Shown here piece after piece: positions 10,019 through 18,895 of a DNA stretch of 64,000 nucleotides. A program made the position numbers and the translations under genes. A model generated the notes under the pieces. It was given only the letters and a program-made list of their open reading frames with translations. It made no database searches and was not told the origin of the DNA. Within the stretch, counting starts at the first letter, position 1; each line of letters opens with the position of its first letter. This DNA comes from Corynebacterium testudinoris (GTDB taxonomy: Bacteria > Actinomycetota > Actinomycetes > Mycobacteriales > Mycobacteriaceae), in assembly GCF_001021045.1 (NCBI RefSeq), contig NZ_CP011545.1, forward strand, positions 496,001 to 560,000, written 5' to 3'.

Positions 10019-11215
10019 ATGACTTCTTCCGCCACGGTTCCTTATGCGCAGGACCGCCCCTCGGCAGGTGCGTACCCGGTGTACGCCCGCTCTCAGGAGG
10101 GGCGGGTCATTGCGGGAGTGGCAGCGGGCCTCTCCGCTCACCTCAAGGTGGACGTCTTTTATGTGCGGCTGGCGTTTTTCGTGGGTGCCTTCCTCTCCGG
10201 GGTGGGGCTGTTCGCCTACGCCGGTATCTGGCTACTGAGTAAATCCTCTCCCGATGTCCCCGCCCCGGCCCACCGGATGAATGTGCCCCGCTGGGTCAAC
10301 TTCTCGTTCGTCATCGTCGCCGTCGTGGGGTTCTTCTTCACCGCGAGGGTTGCCTCGGGCATTCCCGGCCAGGCATTGATCCCCCTCGCCATCGCCGGGT
10401 TGGGTGCCTTCCTGGCCTGGCAGGCCTATGACCGGGGGATTAATTCGGGGCGCAGTTACATCAGCATCATCCTGGGCGTGGGGTTGATGATCGCGGGCAT
10501 CGTGCTCATCTTGTCGTTCCTGGATGAGCAGGGTGGGGGCTTTGTCCCGGCGATCATGGCCGTGCTGCTGACTTTGGGTGGCGTCCTCGCCCTGGGTGGG
10601 CCCCTCCTGCTGCGGTTGTGGAACAACCTGGCGGAGGAGCGCGCGTTGAAGGCGGCGAGCGAGGAACGGGCGGAGATCGCCTCCCGTTTGCATGATTCGG
10701 TGCTGCAGACCTTGGCGCTCATCCAGAAGCGCAGCGAGGATTCGGAAGAGGTCCTGCGCTTGGCACGAGGGCAGGAGCGGGAGCTGCGCCAGTGGCTGTT
10801 CGAGGCGGAGGAAAAGAACTCCCAATCCATCTTCGCGGCGGTGGAAACCGCGTGCGGTGAGGTGGAGGATTTGTTCGGTATCCGCATCGCCCCCGTGACG
10901 GTGGGCACGGACCAGGCGATCACGGATGAGTCGCAGACGGTGATCCTCGCCGCCCGGGAGGCGATGGTTAATGCGGCGAAACATGCGGGCGTGGATACGC
11001 TTGATGTCTACGCTGAGCTGCTCGGCGGCGAGTTGTCCATCTTCGTGCGCGACCGCGGGGCGGGCTTTGATCCGGAGGATTTCCCGGAGGATCGCCACGG
11101 TATCCGGGAGTCCATTTATGCCCGCATGGAGCGGGTCGGCGGGACGGCCGCGATCCGTTCCGCGGCCGGGGAGGGGACGGAAGTCTCCCTCAGCCTGGCC
11201 CTGCCGGTATCCTGA
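10019..11215 (+). CDS. esrS: EsrS-like sensor histidine kinase with N-terminal PspC domain
   Basis: A 398-residue membrane kinase. A PspC module (EGRVIAGVAAGLSAHL…DVFYVRLAF) occupies about residues 25-80, followed by several membrane helices to about residue 195. The HisKA_3 dimerisation helix has the phospho-acceptor His in SRLHDSVLQTLAL, and the HATPase domain has AREAMVNAAKHAG and the G box DRGAGFDPEDF. It pairs with the LuxR regulator that starts 6 bases downstream. The start at 10019 (ATG) is chosen because upstream in-frame codons overlap the divergent esrI gene and do not resemble the family. Confidence 0.88.
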   Translation: MTSSATVPYAQDRPSAGAYPVYARSQEGRVIAGVAAGLSAHLKVDVFYVRLAFFVGAFLSGVGLFAYAGIWLLSKSSPDVPAPAHRMNVPRWVNFSFVIVAVVGFFFTARVASGIPGQALIPLAIAGLGAFLAWQAYDRGINSGRSYISIILGVGLMIAGIVLILSFLDEQGGGFVPAIMAVLLTLGGVLALGGPLLLRLWNNLAEERALKAASEERAEIASRLHDSVLQTLALIQKRSEDSEEVLRLARGQERELRQWLFEAEEKNSQSIFAAVETACGEVEDLFGIRIAPVTVGTDQAITDESQTVILAAREAMVNAAKHAGVDTLDVYAELLGGELSIFVRDRGAGFDPEDFPEDRHGIRESIYARMERVGGTAAIRSAAGEGTEVSLSLALPVS

Positions 11216-11220
11216 ACGGC

Positions 11221-11871
11221 ATGGTGAAGGTGTTCCTGGTCGATGACCATTCCGTGTTCCGCTCCGGCGTCCGCGCTGAGCTTAACGGCAAGGTCGACAT
11301 CGTGGGCGATGCCGGCACAGTAGGGGAGGCCATCGAAGGAATCGATGCGACTGTCCCCGATGTCGTGCTTCTTGATGTCCATATGCCAGACGGCGGCGGC
11401 ATCGCCGTCGTGCGCGGGGTCACCGCCGACACCACCTTCTTGGCGTTGAGCGTGTCCGACGCCGCCGAGGACGTCATCTCCCTCATCCGCGCCGGGGCGC
11501 GCGGGTACGTGACCAAAAACATTTCCGGCACGGAGCTGGCCGAAGCCATCAAGCGGGTCCATGGCGGCGACGCCTACTTCTCGCCTCGCCTCGCCGGATT
11601 CGTGCTCGATGCCTTCGCCGGTGGCGAGGTCGTGGAGGACCCCGCGGACGAGCCGGAACGCATCGATGACCCGGTCGTGGACGCGCTCACCCGCCGGGAG
11701 CTGGAAGTTCTTCGGCTGCTAGCGCGCGGCTACACCTACCGGGAGATTGGCAAGGAGCTGTTCATCTCCGTCAAAACCGTGGAAACCCACGCCTCGAACA
11801 TTCTGCGCAAGACGCAGCAATCCAACCGCCACGCCCTGACTCGCTGGGCTCACTCCCGGGACCTTGATTAA
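11221..11871 (+). CDS. esrR: EsrR-like NarL/LuxR family response regulator
   Basis: A 216-residue regulator. The receiver domain has the acidic pair in FLVDDHS, the phospho-acceptor Asp in VVLLDVHMPD and the conserved Lys in GYVTKN. The LuxR helix-turn-helix lies near residues 155-210 (TRRELEVLRLLARGY, then ISVKTVETHASNIL). It is six bases from its cognate kinase. By analogy with EsrISR it should control cell-envelope stress genes. Confidence 0.9.
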   Translation: MVKVFLVDDHSVFRSGVRAELNGKVDIVGDAGTVGEAIEGIDATVPDVVLLDVHMPDGGGIAVVRGVTADTTFLALSVSDAAEDVISLIRAGARGYVTKNISGTELAEAIKRVHGGDAYFSPRLAGFVLDAFAGGEVVEDPADEPERIDDPVVDALTRRELEVLRLLARGYTYREIGKELFISVKTVETHASNILRKTQQSNRHALTRWAHSRDLD

Positions 11872-11872
11872 C

Positions 11873-12118
11873 ATGACCGAAAAACTAGCCCGCGACGACG
11901 ACCGCCGCTACACCTTCCAACCCGGCCGCGTGCTCATCGCGGCGCTCATCTTCACCGGCTTGGTCATCTGGCAGGCGCACCTCGCCTGGACCTGGTGGTT
12001 GCCGTCCTTCTTGTTCATCGTGGTGATCTTCTCCGGCATGCACGCCTTCTACAACTGGGCGAACATCAAGCTCAACGCCATGGGGCGTCGCGCCCGCGAG
12101 GCCGGGCAGGAGTTTTAG
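11873..12118 (+). CDS. Small membrane protein downstream of esrR
   Basis: An 81-residue protein with two hydrophobic segments (VLIAALIFTGLVIWQ and WWLPSFLFIVVIFSGMHAF) between charged ends. I do not recognise the family. ATG at 11873 directly follows the esrR stop; an alternative TTG at 11864 would overlap esrR. Tight spacing suggests co-transcription with esrSR, so a membrane-stress role is possible but unproven. Confidence 0.7.
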   Translation: MTEKLARDDDRRYTFQPGRVLIAALIFTGLVIWQAHLAWTWWLPSFLFIVVIFSGMHAFYNWANIKLNAMGRRAREAGQEF

Positions 12119-12127
12119 GCTAGATCC

Positions 12128-12541
12128 CTAGGCATACGCCAGCGCACGTGAGCCGTCGACGTGCGGGAACACCCAGTACATCCACCCGAAGATGGCGAGC
12201 CAGATCAGCGCGGTGCCCCACACGGGCACCGGCGCGAACACCGGCACGATCATGAGGGCGAGCCAGACGAAAAACAGTGGCATGACCTGCGTGAGACGCG
12301 GCTTGACCACGGCGTTGTGTTGTTCCAGGAACTCTTTCATCTCCCGGCGGTAGGGGTGGCCGAACATGAGGAGCAGGCCGGCGGCGATGGCCACTATCAT
12401 GACCGCGACCTGGATTCCGCGGGGCAGCTGCGTGGAGAGGACGGCCACACCCAGCCCGATGAGGAACGAGGTGCCCAGCCGAACGATGGCCGGGGTGGGG
12501 ATGGGGGTGACGTGTGAGCGCAGGTTGGAGTAGGCGTTCAT
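12128..12541 (-). CDS. Membrane protein of unknown function
   Basis: A 137-residue protein with four hydrophobic segments: near residues 22-38, 44-60, 92-108 and 112-128. I set the start at ATG 12541 (MNAYSNLRSHV), because the longer in-frame reading from 12718 crosses the imuA' promoter and antisense coding sequence and has no membrane-protein character. The gene is convergent with the small protein at 11873-12118, nine bases apart. No function can be assigned. Confidence 0.65.
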   Translation of the reverse strand: MNAYSNLRSHVTPIPTPAIVRLGTSFLIGLGVAVLSTQLPRGIQVAVMIVAIAAGLLLMFGHPYRREMKEFLEQHNAVVKPRLTQVMPLFFVWLALMIVPVFAPVPVWGTALIWLAIFGWMYWVFPHVDGSRALAYA

Positions 12542-12559
12542 GCTGGCCAACGCTACCAG

Positions 12560-12589
12560 TTGACGCCGTGGGGGAATCGGGCGCATACT
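12560..12589 (+). promoter_or_regulatory. Predicted promoter of imuA'-imuB, probably leaderless
   Basis: TTGACG (12560-12565) and CATACT (12584-12589) are separated by 18 bases. Transcription from this -10 would begin about seven bases later, at or next to the ATG at 12597, and there is no ribosome-binding site. A leaderless mRNA is the simplest reading. I could not identify a clear LexA box. Confidence 0.5.
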
Positions 12590-12596
12590 TGTTCCC

Positions 12597-13265
12597 ATGA
12601 ATGGAACGCCTGTTCGGAAGATGGTGGGAGATGAGGAGTTAGCCGGGCTGAGCCGCGGCGAACGCATCGAGCTCCTGCGCTCCCGCATGGGCGCCCCCAA
12701 GCTCAGCACGACCAGCATTCTCCAAGCCCCGCCTGAGCTGGGACAACTCCTGCCGCAGGGGGGACTTGCCCGTCAGGCCGTCACCGAAATCGCGGACTGC
12801 CCGGCGCTCATCGTCGAGCTCATCTCGCATACTACCGCCGCGGGCGGACACGTCGGGGTGGTGGGGTGGCCAGAACTCTCGCTCGCCGGTGTGAGCGAAC
12901 AGGGCAATCTGGATCGCGTCATCGTCGTGCCGGACCCAGGGGTGGACCCGCTGGGCGTGGCTGCGGTGTTGGTCGAGGGGCTGGACCTGGTCATCGTGCG
13001 TTCCACGGGGCAGCTCTCCCCGGTTCGGGCGCGGCCGCTGCTGGCCAAACTTCGCGGGGGGAGCGCCGCGCTCGTGTTCGTTGGCGTCCAGATTGCGTCC
13101 CCGGCGGCGCGGATCGGGGCCACTGTGAGCACCTTTCGCGGCATTGGGCCCGGTCGGGGCCGGATTCAGGGGTTAGATATTCACGTCCACGTGGCGGCCA
13201 AAGGCCACCGCCCGATGCAGGGGACCATGACGGTGGGCCGTCGCGCTGAGCTGCGGGCGGTGTGA
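12597..13265 (+). CDS. imuA': ImuA'-like mutasome accessory protein
   Basis: A 222-residue, RecA/SulA-fold-like protein without a proper Walker A motif. The N-terminal IELLRSRMGA and central VGWPELSLAGV resemble the actinobacterial ImuA' proteins that precede imuB. In mycobacteria ImuA', ImuB and DnaE2 form a damage-induced translesion machine. The GTGA overlap with imuB indicates translational coupling. The probable start at 12597 follows the promoter described above. Confidence 0.8.
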   Translation: MNGTPVRKMVGDEELAGLSRGERIELLRSRMGAPKLSTTSILQAPPELGQLLPQGGLARQAVTEIADCPALIVELISHTTAAGGHVGVVGWPELSLAGVSEQGNLDRVIVVPDPGVDPLGVAAVLVEGLDLVIVRSTGQLSPVRARPLLAKLRGGSAALVFVGVQIASPAARIGATVSTFRGIGPGRGRIQGLDIHVHVAAKGHRPMQGTMTVGRRAELRAV

Positions 13266-14749
13266 GCATGCGGGTTGCCGCCCTGTGGTTTCCGGATTGG
13301 CCGGTGCAGGCGGCGCGGATCGAGGATGAGGGCCTGCCAGCGGAGATCCTCATCGCCGCTCAGCACCGTGTGCAGGTGTGCTCGGTGGCTGGGGTGCGCC
13401 GGGGCATGCGGGTGCGTCAGGCGCAGGCAGTGTGCCCCGGAATCATGGTCCTTGAGGCGGACCCAGACCGGGATGGGCGCATGTTTGAGTCCATTGCTGC
13501 TGGCCTGGATGATGTTGCCTCCTCCGTTGAGGTGCTCCGCCCCGGGCTGGTGATCGTCGATGTGGGTGCGGCGGGGCGTTTCCATGGTTCGGAAGGGGCG
13601 GCTGTAGAGAAGCTTATTGATGCCGCGGCGCGCCGCGGCATTGACTCCTTCGTCGGTGTCGCGGACGAGATCGCCACCGCGCTCATCGCCGCGCGCATTG
13701 GCGCGATAGTGCCGGTCGGGGGATCGCGGGATTTCCTTGCGGGGCTGCCCGTCAACGTCCTGCCCGAGGAGCAGGTTGTTACCGCGCTGCAGGACCTCGG
13801 TGTGCGTACTGTAGGCGAGCTGGCGGCTTTGCCCGTGACGGCGGTATCCACCCGCTTCGGCGCGGCCGGTGTGCGCTGCCACCGGATCTCTCAGGCGCGC
13901 CCGGACCGGCGGGTGGCGCCGGAGTTACCGGCGGCGGATCTTTCGGTGGCAGTGACCCCGGAGGATCCCATCGAACGGGTCGACGCGGCTGCCTTCGCCG
14001 CGCGCCAGCTCGCCGCCACTCTCCACGAACGGCTCCGGGATGCGGGCTTGAGCTGTGTGCGCCTGCGCGTCATCGCCGAGCTCAGCGATGGCACCCGCCT
14101 TGAACGCGTCTGGCGGACCCGCGAGGCGCTCGACGAATCGGCGACTGCGGACCGGGTGCGTTGGCAGCTGGATGGGTGGCTGACGGCGGGCGGGGCGGGG
14201 GCGATTGCCTCGCTCATCCTCGAACCTCTGGAGACGGCCTACCCCGATTCCTATGCGCCGGAGGAGAAGAAGAACGCCCAGCGGGTGATTAACCGGGTGC
14301 AATCGAGTTTGGGCATTGATGCTGTTCTGCAGCCCCGGCTGGTCGGTGGCCGGGGTGTTGCGGAGCGCATCGACCTGGTCCCTTATGGGGAGACCCGGGA
14401 CCCGGTGCCGGAGGGTAGCTGGCCGGGCCGTATCCCCGGGCCCCTGCCAGCACGTCTGGCGCACCCGGCGTCCCGGGTCCGGCTTATCGACGCCGAGGCG
14501 CGTGACATCCGCGTCACCGTCGAGGCGTTGCTCAGCTCCCCACCCCACGCGCTGGGGTGGGGGCGGCACCGGTATTGGGTGGCCGCCTGGGCGGGACCAT
14601 GGCCGGTGGATACCGGCTGGTGGGGAAGTGACCCACACAAAGTCGCCCGCCTGCAGGTGGTGGGGCAGGCGGACGAGGAGGATTACCCGCGTGCGTGGTT
14701 GCTCGTCTGGGCGGGCGGGGAGTGGCGGATCGAGGCAGCCTACGGCTGA
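13262..14749 (+). CDS. imuB: ImuB, Y-family polymerase-like protein lacking catalytic residues
   Basis: A 495-residue Y-family homologue. The palm motif I region reads VAALWFPDWPVQAA where active enzymes have a VDMD-type acidic motif, and the SIDE-type motif is replaced by VIVDVGAAGRFHG. It is therefore likely non-catalytic, as known for ImuB, which acts as an adaptor between the sliding clamp and DnaE2. The tail (HRYWVAAWAGPWPVDTGWW) is the usual ImuB ending region. GTG at 13262 overlaps imuA' by 4 bases. Its dnaE2 partner is about 5 kb away on the same strand rather than adjacent. Confidence 0.88.
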   Translation: MSMRVAALWFPDWPVQAARIEDEGLPAEILIAAQHRVQVCSVAGVRRGMRVRQAQAVCPGIMVLEADPDRDGRMFESIAAGLDDVASSVEVLRPGLVIVDVGAAGRFHGSEGAAVEKLIDAAARRGIDSFVGVADEIATALIAARIGAIVPVGGSRDFLAGLPVNVLPEEQVVTALQDLGVRTVGELAALPVTAVSTRFGAAGVRCHRISQARPDRRVAPELPAADLSVAVTPEDPIERVDAAAFAARQLAATLHERLRDAGLSCVRLRVIAELSDGTRLERVWRTREALDESATADRVRWQLDGWLTAGGAGAIASLILEPLETAYPDSYAPEEKKNAQRVINRVQSSLGIDAVLQPRLVGGRGVAERIDLVPYGETRDPVPEGSWPGRIPGPLPARLAHPASRVRLIDAEARDIRVTVEALLSSPPHALGWGRHRYWVAAWAGPWPVDTGWWGSDPHKVARLQVVGQADEEDYPRAWLLVWAGGEWRIEAAYG

Positions 14750-15363
14750 ATGTCAATGACCAGGCGGTGCGGATCCTGCAGAACCTGGACGGAGTAGGGC
14801 TGCTTCTTGTTCAGCCCGACGACGAACTGGGAGCGGCCCTCGAAGGTGCCCTCGGAGATGACCTGGGTGACGTTGCCAGAACCTGAGACCGTGCCGATGT
14901 TCGGGTCTTCTTTGCCCAGTTCAAAGGGGTACGTCGTGCCATCAATATTAACGTTGAGGGCGATGGGGCCATCGAAGGTGATCGGCTTGCCGGAGCCCTG
15001 CTGGGTGGGGGTGGTGGTGTAGTCGATGAACCACCCGGGCTCGCCGTCACCGACGAGGTCAAACACAACGCGATCGAAGCCTTCGTGGCTGCCCACGCGG
15101 ACCCCGGAGACCATCAGCTGAGACGGAGCCTCAGGGCGGAGGGTTTTCATGGTGGTGTCAGCGTTGCCGAGCGGGGTGATTCCGGCGTCGGCGGAGGGGG
15201 CGGAGCCAGTGCCCATGGTGGCTGCCGCCAAGGTGTCCGTCGGCGTGGCGGAGGAACCCGAGGGGTCAGCGGGCTGACCCGTCGAGCAGGAGGCAAGGCC
15301 AACGCAGCCCACGCACACGAGGGCAGCCAACGGAAGGCGGTAAATGCGGTCAAGCACGGTCAT
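14740..15363 (-). CDS. AMIN-like domain lipoprotein
   Basis: A 207-residue secreted lipoprotein. The first 26 residues form a type II signal (LAALVCVGCVGLASC) with lipobox LASC. A Ser/Thr/Pro-rich stretch follows to about residue 75. The rest is an AMIN-like beta domain (SHEGFDRVVFDL near residue 95, ending DPHRLVIDIQP). Such domains are thought to contact peptidoglycan or envelope proteins. Its 3' end overlaps the imuB stop by ten bases on the opposite strand. Confidence 0.8.
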   Translation of the reverse strand: MTVLDRIYRLPLAALVCVGCVGLASCSTGQPADPSGSSATPTDTLAAATMGTGSAPSADAGITPLGNADTTMKTLRPEAPSQLMVSGVRVGSHEGFDRVVFDLVGDGEPGWFIDYTTTPTQQGSGKPITFDGPIALNVNIDGTTYPFELGKEDPNIGTVSGSGNVTQVISEGTFEGRSQFVVGLNKKQPYSVQVLQDPHRLVIDIQP

Positions 15364-15479
15364 ATATTCACCGTAGACTCAGGAAGGTACAAGGGTGAAG
15401 TCAGATTCGGGATAGATGAGTGATCGTGAACGAATCGTTGTAAAAGGGCACCCCCTCCGGACAACGTTATTGTGGTGGC

Positions 15480-16364
15480 ATGGATGAGACTGAATCAGCA
15501 GCCGAGGTGCAGCGTTGCTCCGATGTGAGGGGCGAGCCCCTGCCTGGTTCTGCCAAAAAGGAGCGGGTGTATGTCATTTTGGAGTGGCCGCAGGGGTGGA
15601 GCCGCGACGTCCTTGACGGCGGGGTATTCGGCGATGAGCTGACGGCGCAGCTGAAGAAGAAGCTGAGCAAGGTCGCTAGCCTGCAACTGATCCGCCAGCC
15701 CGGGCGGGACGGGCGGCAGATAGACAAGCACCGCCTCTACTTGGTGTTCGTGGAGCAGGCCCGTACCGAGCTCCTGGCCGTCGATGGGCCGGAAGCGATC
15801 CTGGACCTCGACCTGTCCGGCCCTGGCCGCAATGGCGGTCAGCTTGTGGAAGACCCGCTGATTTTGGTGTGTACGCACGGCAAGCGCGATGTGTGTTGTG
15901 CGGTCAAGGGTCGGCCCCTCGCTGCGGAGTTGGCTGACCGGTTCCCGGGGGTGTGGGAGACCTCGCACACCAAAGGCCACCGCTTCGCGCCCTCCATCCT
16001 GCTCATGCCCTGGGGATATAGTTTCGGGCGGCTCAACGTGGAGGCGGCGTCGGCGATGGTGGCGGCCGCGATCAAGGGGGAGTGGTTCCAGCCCGGCAAC
16101 CGCGGCTGTGGGCTCTATAGTCCGCGTGGTCAGGTCGCTGAAGTTGCGGTGGCGGGGATGCTGGATCACCTCAGCTACGGCGACCTCACCGTCGTGGAGG
16201 GGGACCCCGTGGTGGTCACCCACGTCGATGGTCGCCGCTGGGCGGTGGAGTTGGAGAAGAAAGAGGTAGCTGGCGTCATCTCCTCCTGCGGCGATGCCCC
16301 GAAGACCTCTGCGGTGTGGGTGGCTAGCGCAATTGAGGCAATGCCCCCGCTACCGATTCAATGA
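15480..16364 (+). CDS. Sucrase/ferredoxin-like family protein
   Basis: A 294-residue cytoplasmic protein. The thioredoxin-like ferredoxin core has Cys residues in LILVCTHGKRDVCCA near residue 135, followed by ETSHTKGHRFAPSILLMPWG, the hallmark of the Suc_Fer-like family. These proteins may bind a [2Fe-2S] cluster; no reaction is established. The last 41 bases overlap the convergent HAD gene. Confidence 0.85.
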   Translation: MDETESAAEVQRCSDVRGEPLPGSAKKERVYVILEWPQGWSRDVLDGGVFGDELTAQLKKKLSKVASLQLIRQPGRDGRQIDKHRLYLVFVEQARTELLAVDGPEAILDLDLSGPGRNGGQLVEDPLILVCTHGKRDVCCAVKGRPLAAELADRFPGVWETSHTKGHRFAPSILLMPWGYSFGRLNVEAASAMVAAAIKGEWFQPGNRGCGLYSPRGQVAEVAVAGMLDHLSYGDLTVVEGDPVVVTHVDGRRWAVELEKKEVAGVISSCGDAPKTSAVWVASAIEAMPPLPIQ

Positions 16365-17082
16365 CCTCATCGGCGGTGTCGATGACTTCGGCGGGGGACC
16401 AGGGGAAGGCGAAGGAACGGTCGGCGATGGCGTGCATCGAGAGGTCGTTCCATGAATCGCCGAAGGTATAGAGGGTGACTGCTGAGCGATCAAGCCCGAG
16501 ATGGGTCATGAGGTTGATCAGCCCGGAGCCCTTGGACGCGCCCTTGGGCACGATGTCCACGAACATCTGGTTGGTAACCACGTCCACCTCGGGGAATTGC
16601 TCCGCCAGGCGCTGGGCAAGCTCGTGGAGGTCGCCGTCGGTGACCCACAGCGGGAGGCCGACGAACTCGTGGGCATCGGCGATATCGGCGAGGGTCATTC
16701 GCGTGTAATCGCGGAGGATGGTGCTGTCCGCCGTCCCGGCGGGCAGCTGCGTGAAGAGCGCATCGCGCTCGCCGAGCATGGTGGCAAAGACGGTGATCCC
16801 GGGGACGTCGATAAGCATGGCGATCAGCCGACGCACCAGCTCAGCCGGCAACGTGGCGCGGAAGGGGGTGCCGGTGACGACGGCGCCGGTGTAGATGATG
16901 TCGTAATCGAAGCGGAAGCCGTAGGGGCGCAACGCATGATCGAGCGCGGAACGGGACTTGCCGGTGGCGGCCACCGCGAGATGCCCGGCGGCCTGCCACT
17001 CCTGCAAGGCGGCGAGGACATCAGGCGCGATCCCCTCGGGGAACAAAATCGTGCCATCGATGTCGAACGCCGCCATCTTCAT
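16324..17082 (-). CDS. HAD-superfamily hydrolase, Cof type
   Basis: A 252-residue phosphatase-like protein. Motif I is FDIDGTIL at residues 5-12, the Lys is in ATGKSRSAL, and motif IV is GDSWNDLSM near residue 210. The cap placement suggests a Cof-type sugar- or nucleotide-phosphatase; the substrate is unknown. ATG at 17082 directly precedes motif I, while longer in-frame readings run antisense over metI with low-complexity Ser. It begins 10 bases after metI, so it is probably in the metQNI operon. Confidence 0.85.
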   Translation of the reverse strand: MKMAAFDIDGTILFPEGIAPDVLAALQEWQAAGHLAVAATGKSRSALDHALRPYGFRFDYDIIYTGAVVTGTPFRATLPAELVRRLIAMLIDVPGITVFATMLGERDALFTQLPAGTADSTILRDYTRMTLADIADAHEFVGLPLWVTDGDLHELAQRLAEQFPEVDVVTNQMFVDIVPKGASKGSGLINLMTHLGLDRSAVTLYTFGDSWNDLSMHAIADRSFAFPWSPAEVIDTADEVIESVAGALPQLR

Positions 17083-17092
17083 GCGTGCCAGC

Positions 17093-17770
17093 CTAGCGGC
17101 GCATGATCTTCCGCGAGATCCAGTTGCCCAGCAGCTGAGCGATCTGGACGATGACGACGATGACGATGACCGCCGCGTAGGTAACCTCCAGGTCGTAGTT
17201 GCGGTAACCGTAGACGATGGCGAAGTCACCGATACCGCCGCCGCCGACGTAGCCGGCCATGGCGGACATATCAACCACGGCGATGAATATGAAGGTGTAG
17301 CCGAGGATGAGCGGCCCGAGCGCCTCCGGCAGGATCACCGTGGTGATGATCCGCAGCGGGCTAGCGCCCATGGCTCGGGCGGCCTCAATGACGCCGGGGT
17401 CGATGGCGACGAGGTTTTGCTCCACGATGCGGGCCACCGCGAACGTCGCGGCGATGCACATGATGAACACGGCCGCCGACCGGCCAATGGTGGTGCCCAC
17501 CACCGACAGGGTCAGTGGTGCGAACATGGCGATCATGATGATGAACGGGATCGGTCGGATGAAGTTCACCAGCAGGTTAAGGAGCCAATACACCGGCTTG
17601 TTCTGCAGCACCGCGCCCGAACGAGTGGTGTAGAGCAGCACGCCGACGAGGAGGCCGAGGAGGCCGCCGACCACCATGGTCAGCGACACCATAATGAGCG
17701 TATCGACGATCGCCTCGAGGAAGGTACCGCCCAAACGGTCCCAGTTCGCGGCGAGAATGGTGGTGGTCAT
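17093..17770 (-). CDS. metI: Methionine ABC transporter permease
   Basis: A 225-residue MetI-type permease with five to six membrane helices and the ABC-coupling motif EAARAMGASPLRIITTVILPEA (key residues EA-A-MGAS…ILP) near residue 140. It works with MetN and MetQ to import methionine. ATG overlaps the metN stop by 4 bases. Confidence 0.93.
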   Translation of the reverse strand: MTTTILAANWDRLGGTFLEAIVDTLIMVSLTMVVGGLLGLLVGVLLYTTRSGAVLQNKPVYWLLNLLVNFIRPIPFIIMIAMFAPLTLSVVGTTIGRSAAVFIMCIAATFAVARIVEQNLVAIDPGVIEAARAMGASPLRIITTVILPEALGPLILGYTFIFIAVVDMSAMAGYVGGGGIGDFAIVYGYRNYDLEVTYAAVIVIVVIVQIAQLLGNWISRKIMRR

Positions 17771-18819
17771 CGCTTGATCTCCTGGATATCGGTCGTGCGG
17801 GTGAGGGCGTTGTAAAAGCCCTCGATGGCCTCATCGGGTCCGGACAGGCGAACCGTCACCTTGCCAAAGGAGTGCTTTTGCAGGGTGGTGACACCGCCGT
17901 GCACGATGCCGATCCGGGCGCCCCCCTCCCGGGCCCTCGCCGCCGCGGCGAAGAAACCGGAATCCTCGGTGAGGTCGATGGTGAACAGGCGCCCGTCGTG
18001 GGCCAGGAGATCTTCGGCCTCCACCCGGTCCGGCGTATTGCGCAGGGATGTTGAGACGAAGCGGGCGGCGACGTCGGTCTGCGGCTGCGAGAAGACCTCG
18101 TAGACGCTGCCGTACTCGACGACCCGGCCGTTTTCCATGACCGCGACTTTGTCGGCGATGTAGCGCACGACCTCCATCTCGTGAGTAATGACGACGATGG
18201 TGATGCCCAGCTCGCGGTTGATCTCGCGCAGCAGGTTGAGCACGTCCTGGGTGGTCTCCGGGTCAAGCGCTGAGGTGGCCTCGTCCGCCAGGAGCAGGCT
18301 GGGGTTGGTGGCCAGGGCGCGAGCAATGCCGACGCGCTGCTTCTGTCCACCCGAGAGCTGCTCCGGGTAGGAACCGCCCCGATCGCCCAGCCCCACGAAG
18401 TCGAGGAGCTCCGCCACGCGTTGCTTGCGCTCCGCCTTGGGCATACCCGACAGCTTGAGCGGGTACTCGATGTTGCCGGCCGCGGTGCGCGAGTGGAAAA
18501 GGTTGAACTGCTGGAAGATCATGCCGATGCCGCGGCGGATGGAGCGCAGCTTGGCCTCGGGGAGGCCGACGACATCGGTGCCGTCGAGAAGCAACTCGCC
18601 AGCGGTGGCATTGTCCAGGCCGTTGATCAGGCGCACGAGGGTGGACTTGCCGGCACCGGAGTAGCCGATGACTCCGAGGATCTCGCCGGGCTCAACGGTC
18701 AAGGTGACGCCGTCGACGGCGCGCACTTCGGCCTTGCTCGGGGTGTGGAAGACCTTTTCGACGCCGCGGAACTCGATGCGCGTGCCGCGAGTAGTGGGTC
18801 GACTAGTGGGTGCTGTCAC
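17767..18819 (-). CDS. metN: Methionine ABC transporter ATP-binding protein
   Basis: A 350-residue ATPase. Walker A is GYSGAGKST near residue 50, the signature is LSGGQKQRVGIARAL, and Walker B is LLLADEATSALD. A C-terminal NIL domain (about residues 265-345) is the methionine-sensing feature of MetN. I chose GTG at 18819, preceded by AAGGG; ATG at 18837 is an alternative adding six residues. The gap to metQ is 76 bases. Confidence 0.92.
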   Translation of the reverse strand: MTAPTSRPTTRGTRIEFRGVEKVFHTPSKAEVRAVDGVTLTVEPGEILGVIGYSGAGKSTLVRLINGLDNATAGELLLDGTDVVGLPEAKLRSIRRGIGMIFQQFNLFHSRTAAGNIEYPLKLSGMPKAERKQRVAELLDFVGLGDRGGSYPEQLSGGQKQRVGIARALATNPSLLLADEATSALDPETTQDVLNLLREINRELGITIVVITHEMEVVRYIADKVAVMENGRVVEYGSVYEVFSQPQTDVAARFVSTSLRNTPDRVEAEDLLAHDGRLFTIDLTEDSGFFAAAARAREGGARIGIVHGGVTTLQKHSFGKVTVRLSGPDEAIEGFYNALTRTTDIQEIKR

Positions 18820-18895
18820 TTCTTTACAGCCCTTCATGATGGGGGAAACCCCGCCGCTGGAAAGACGACGGGGCAGGGATGGAGATACGAGCGTC

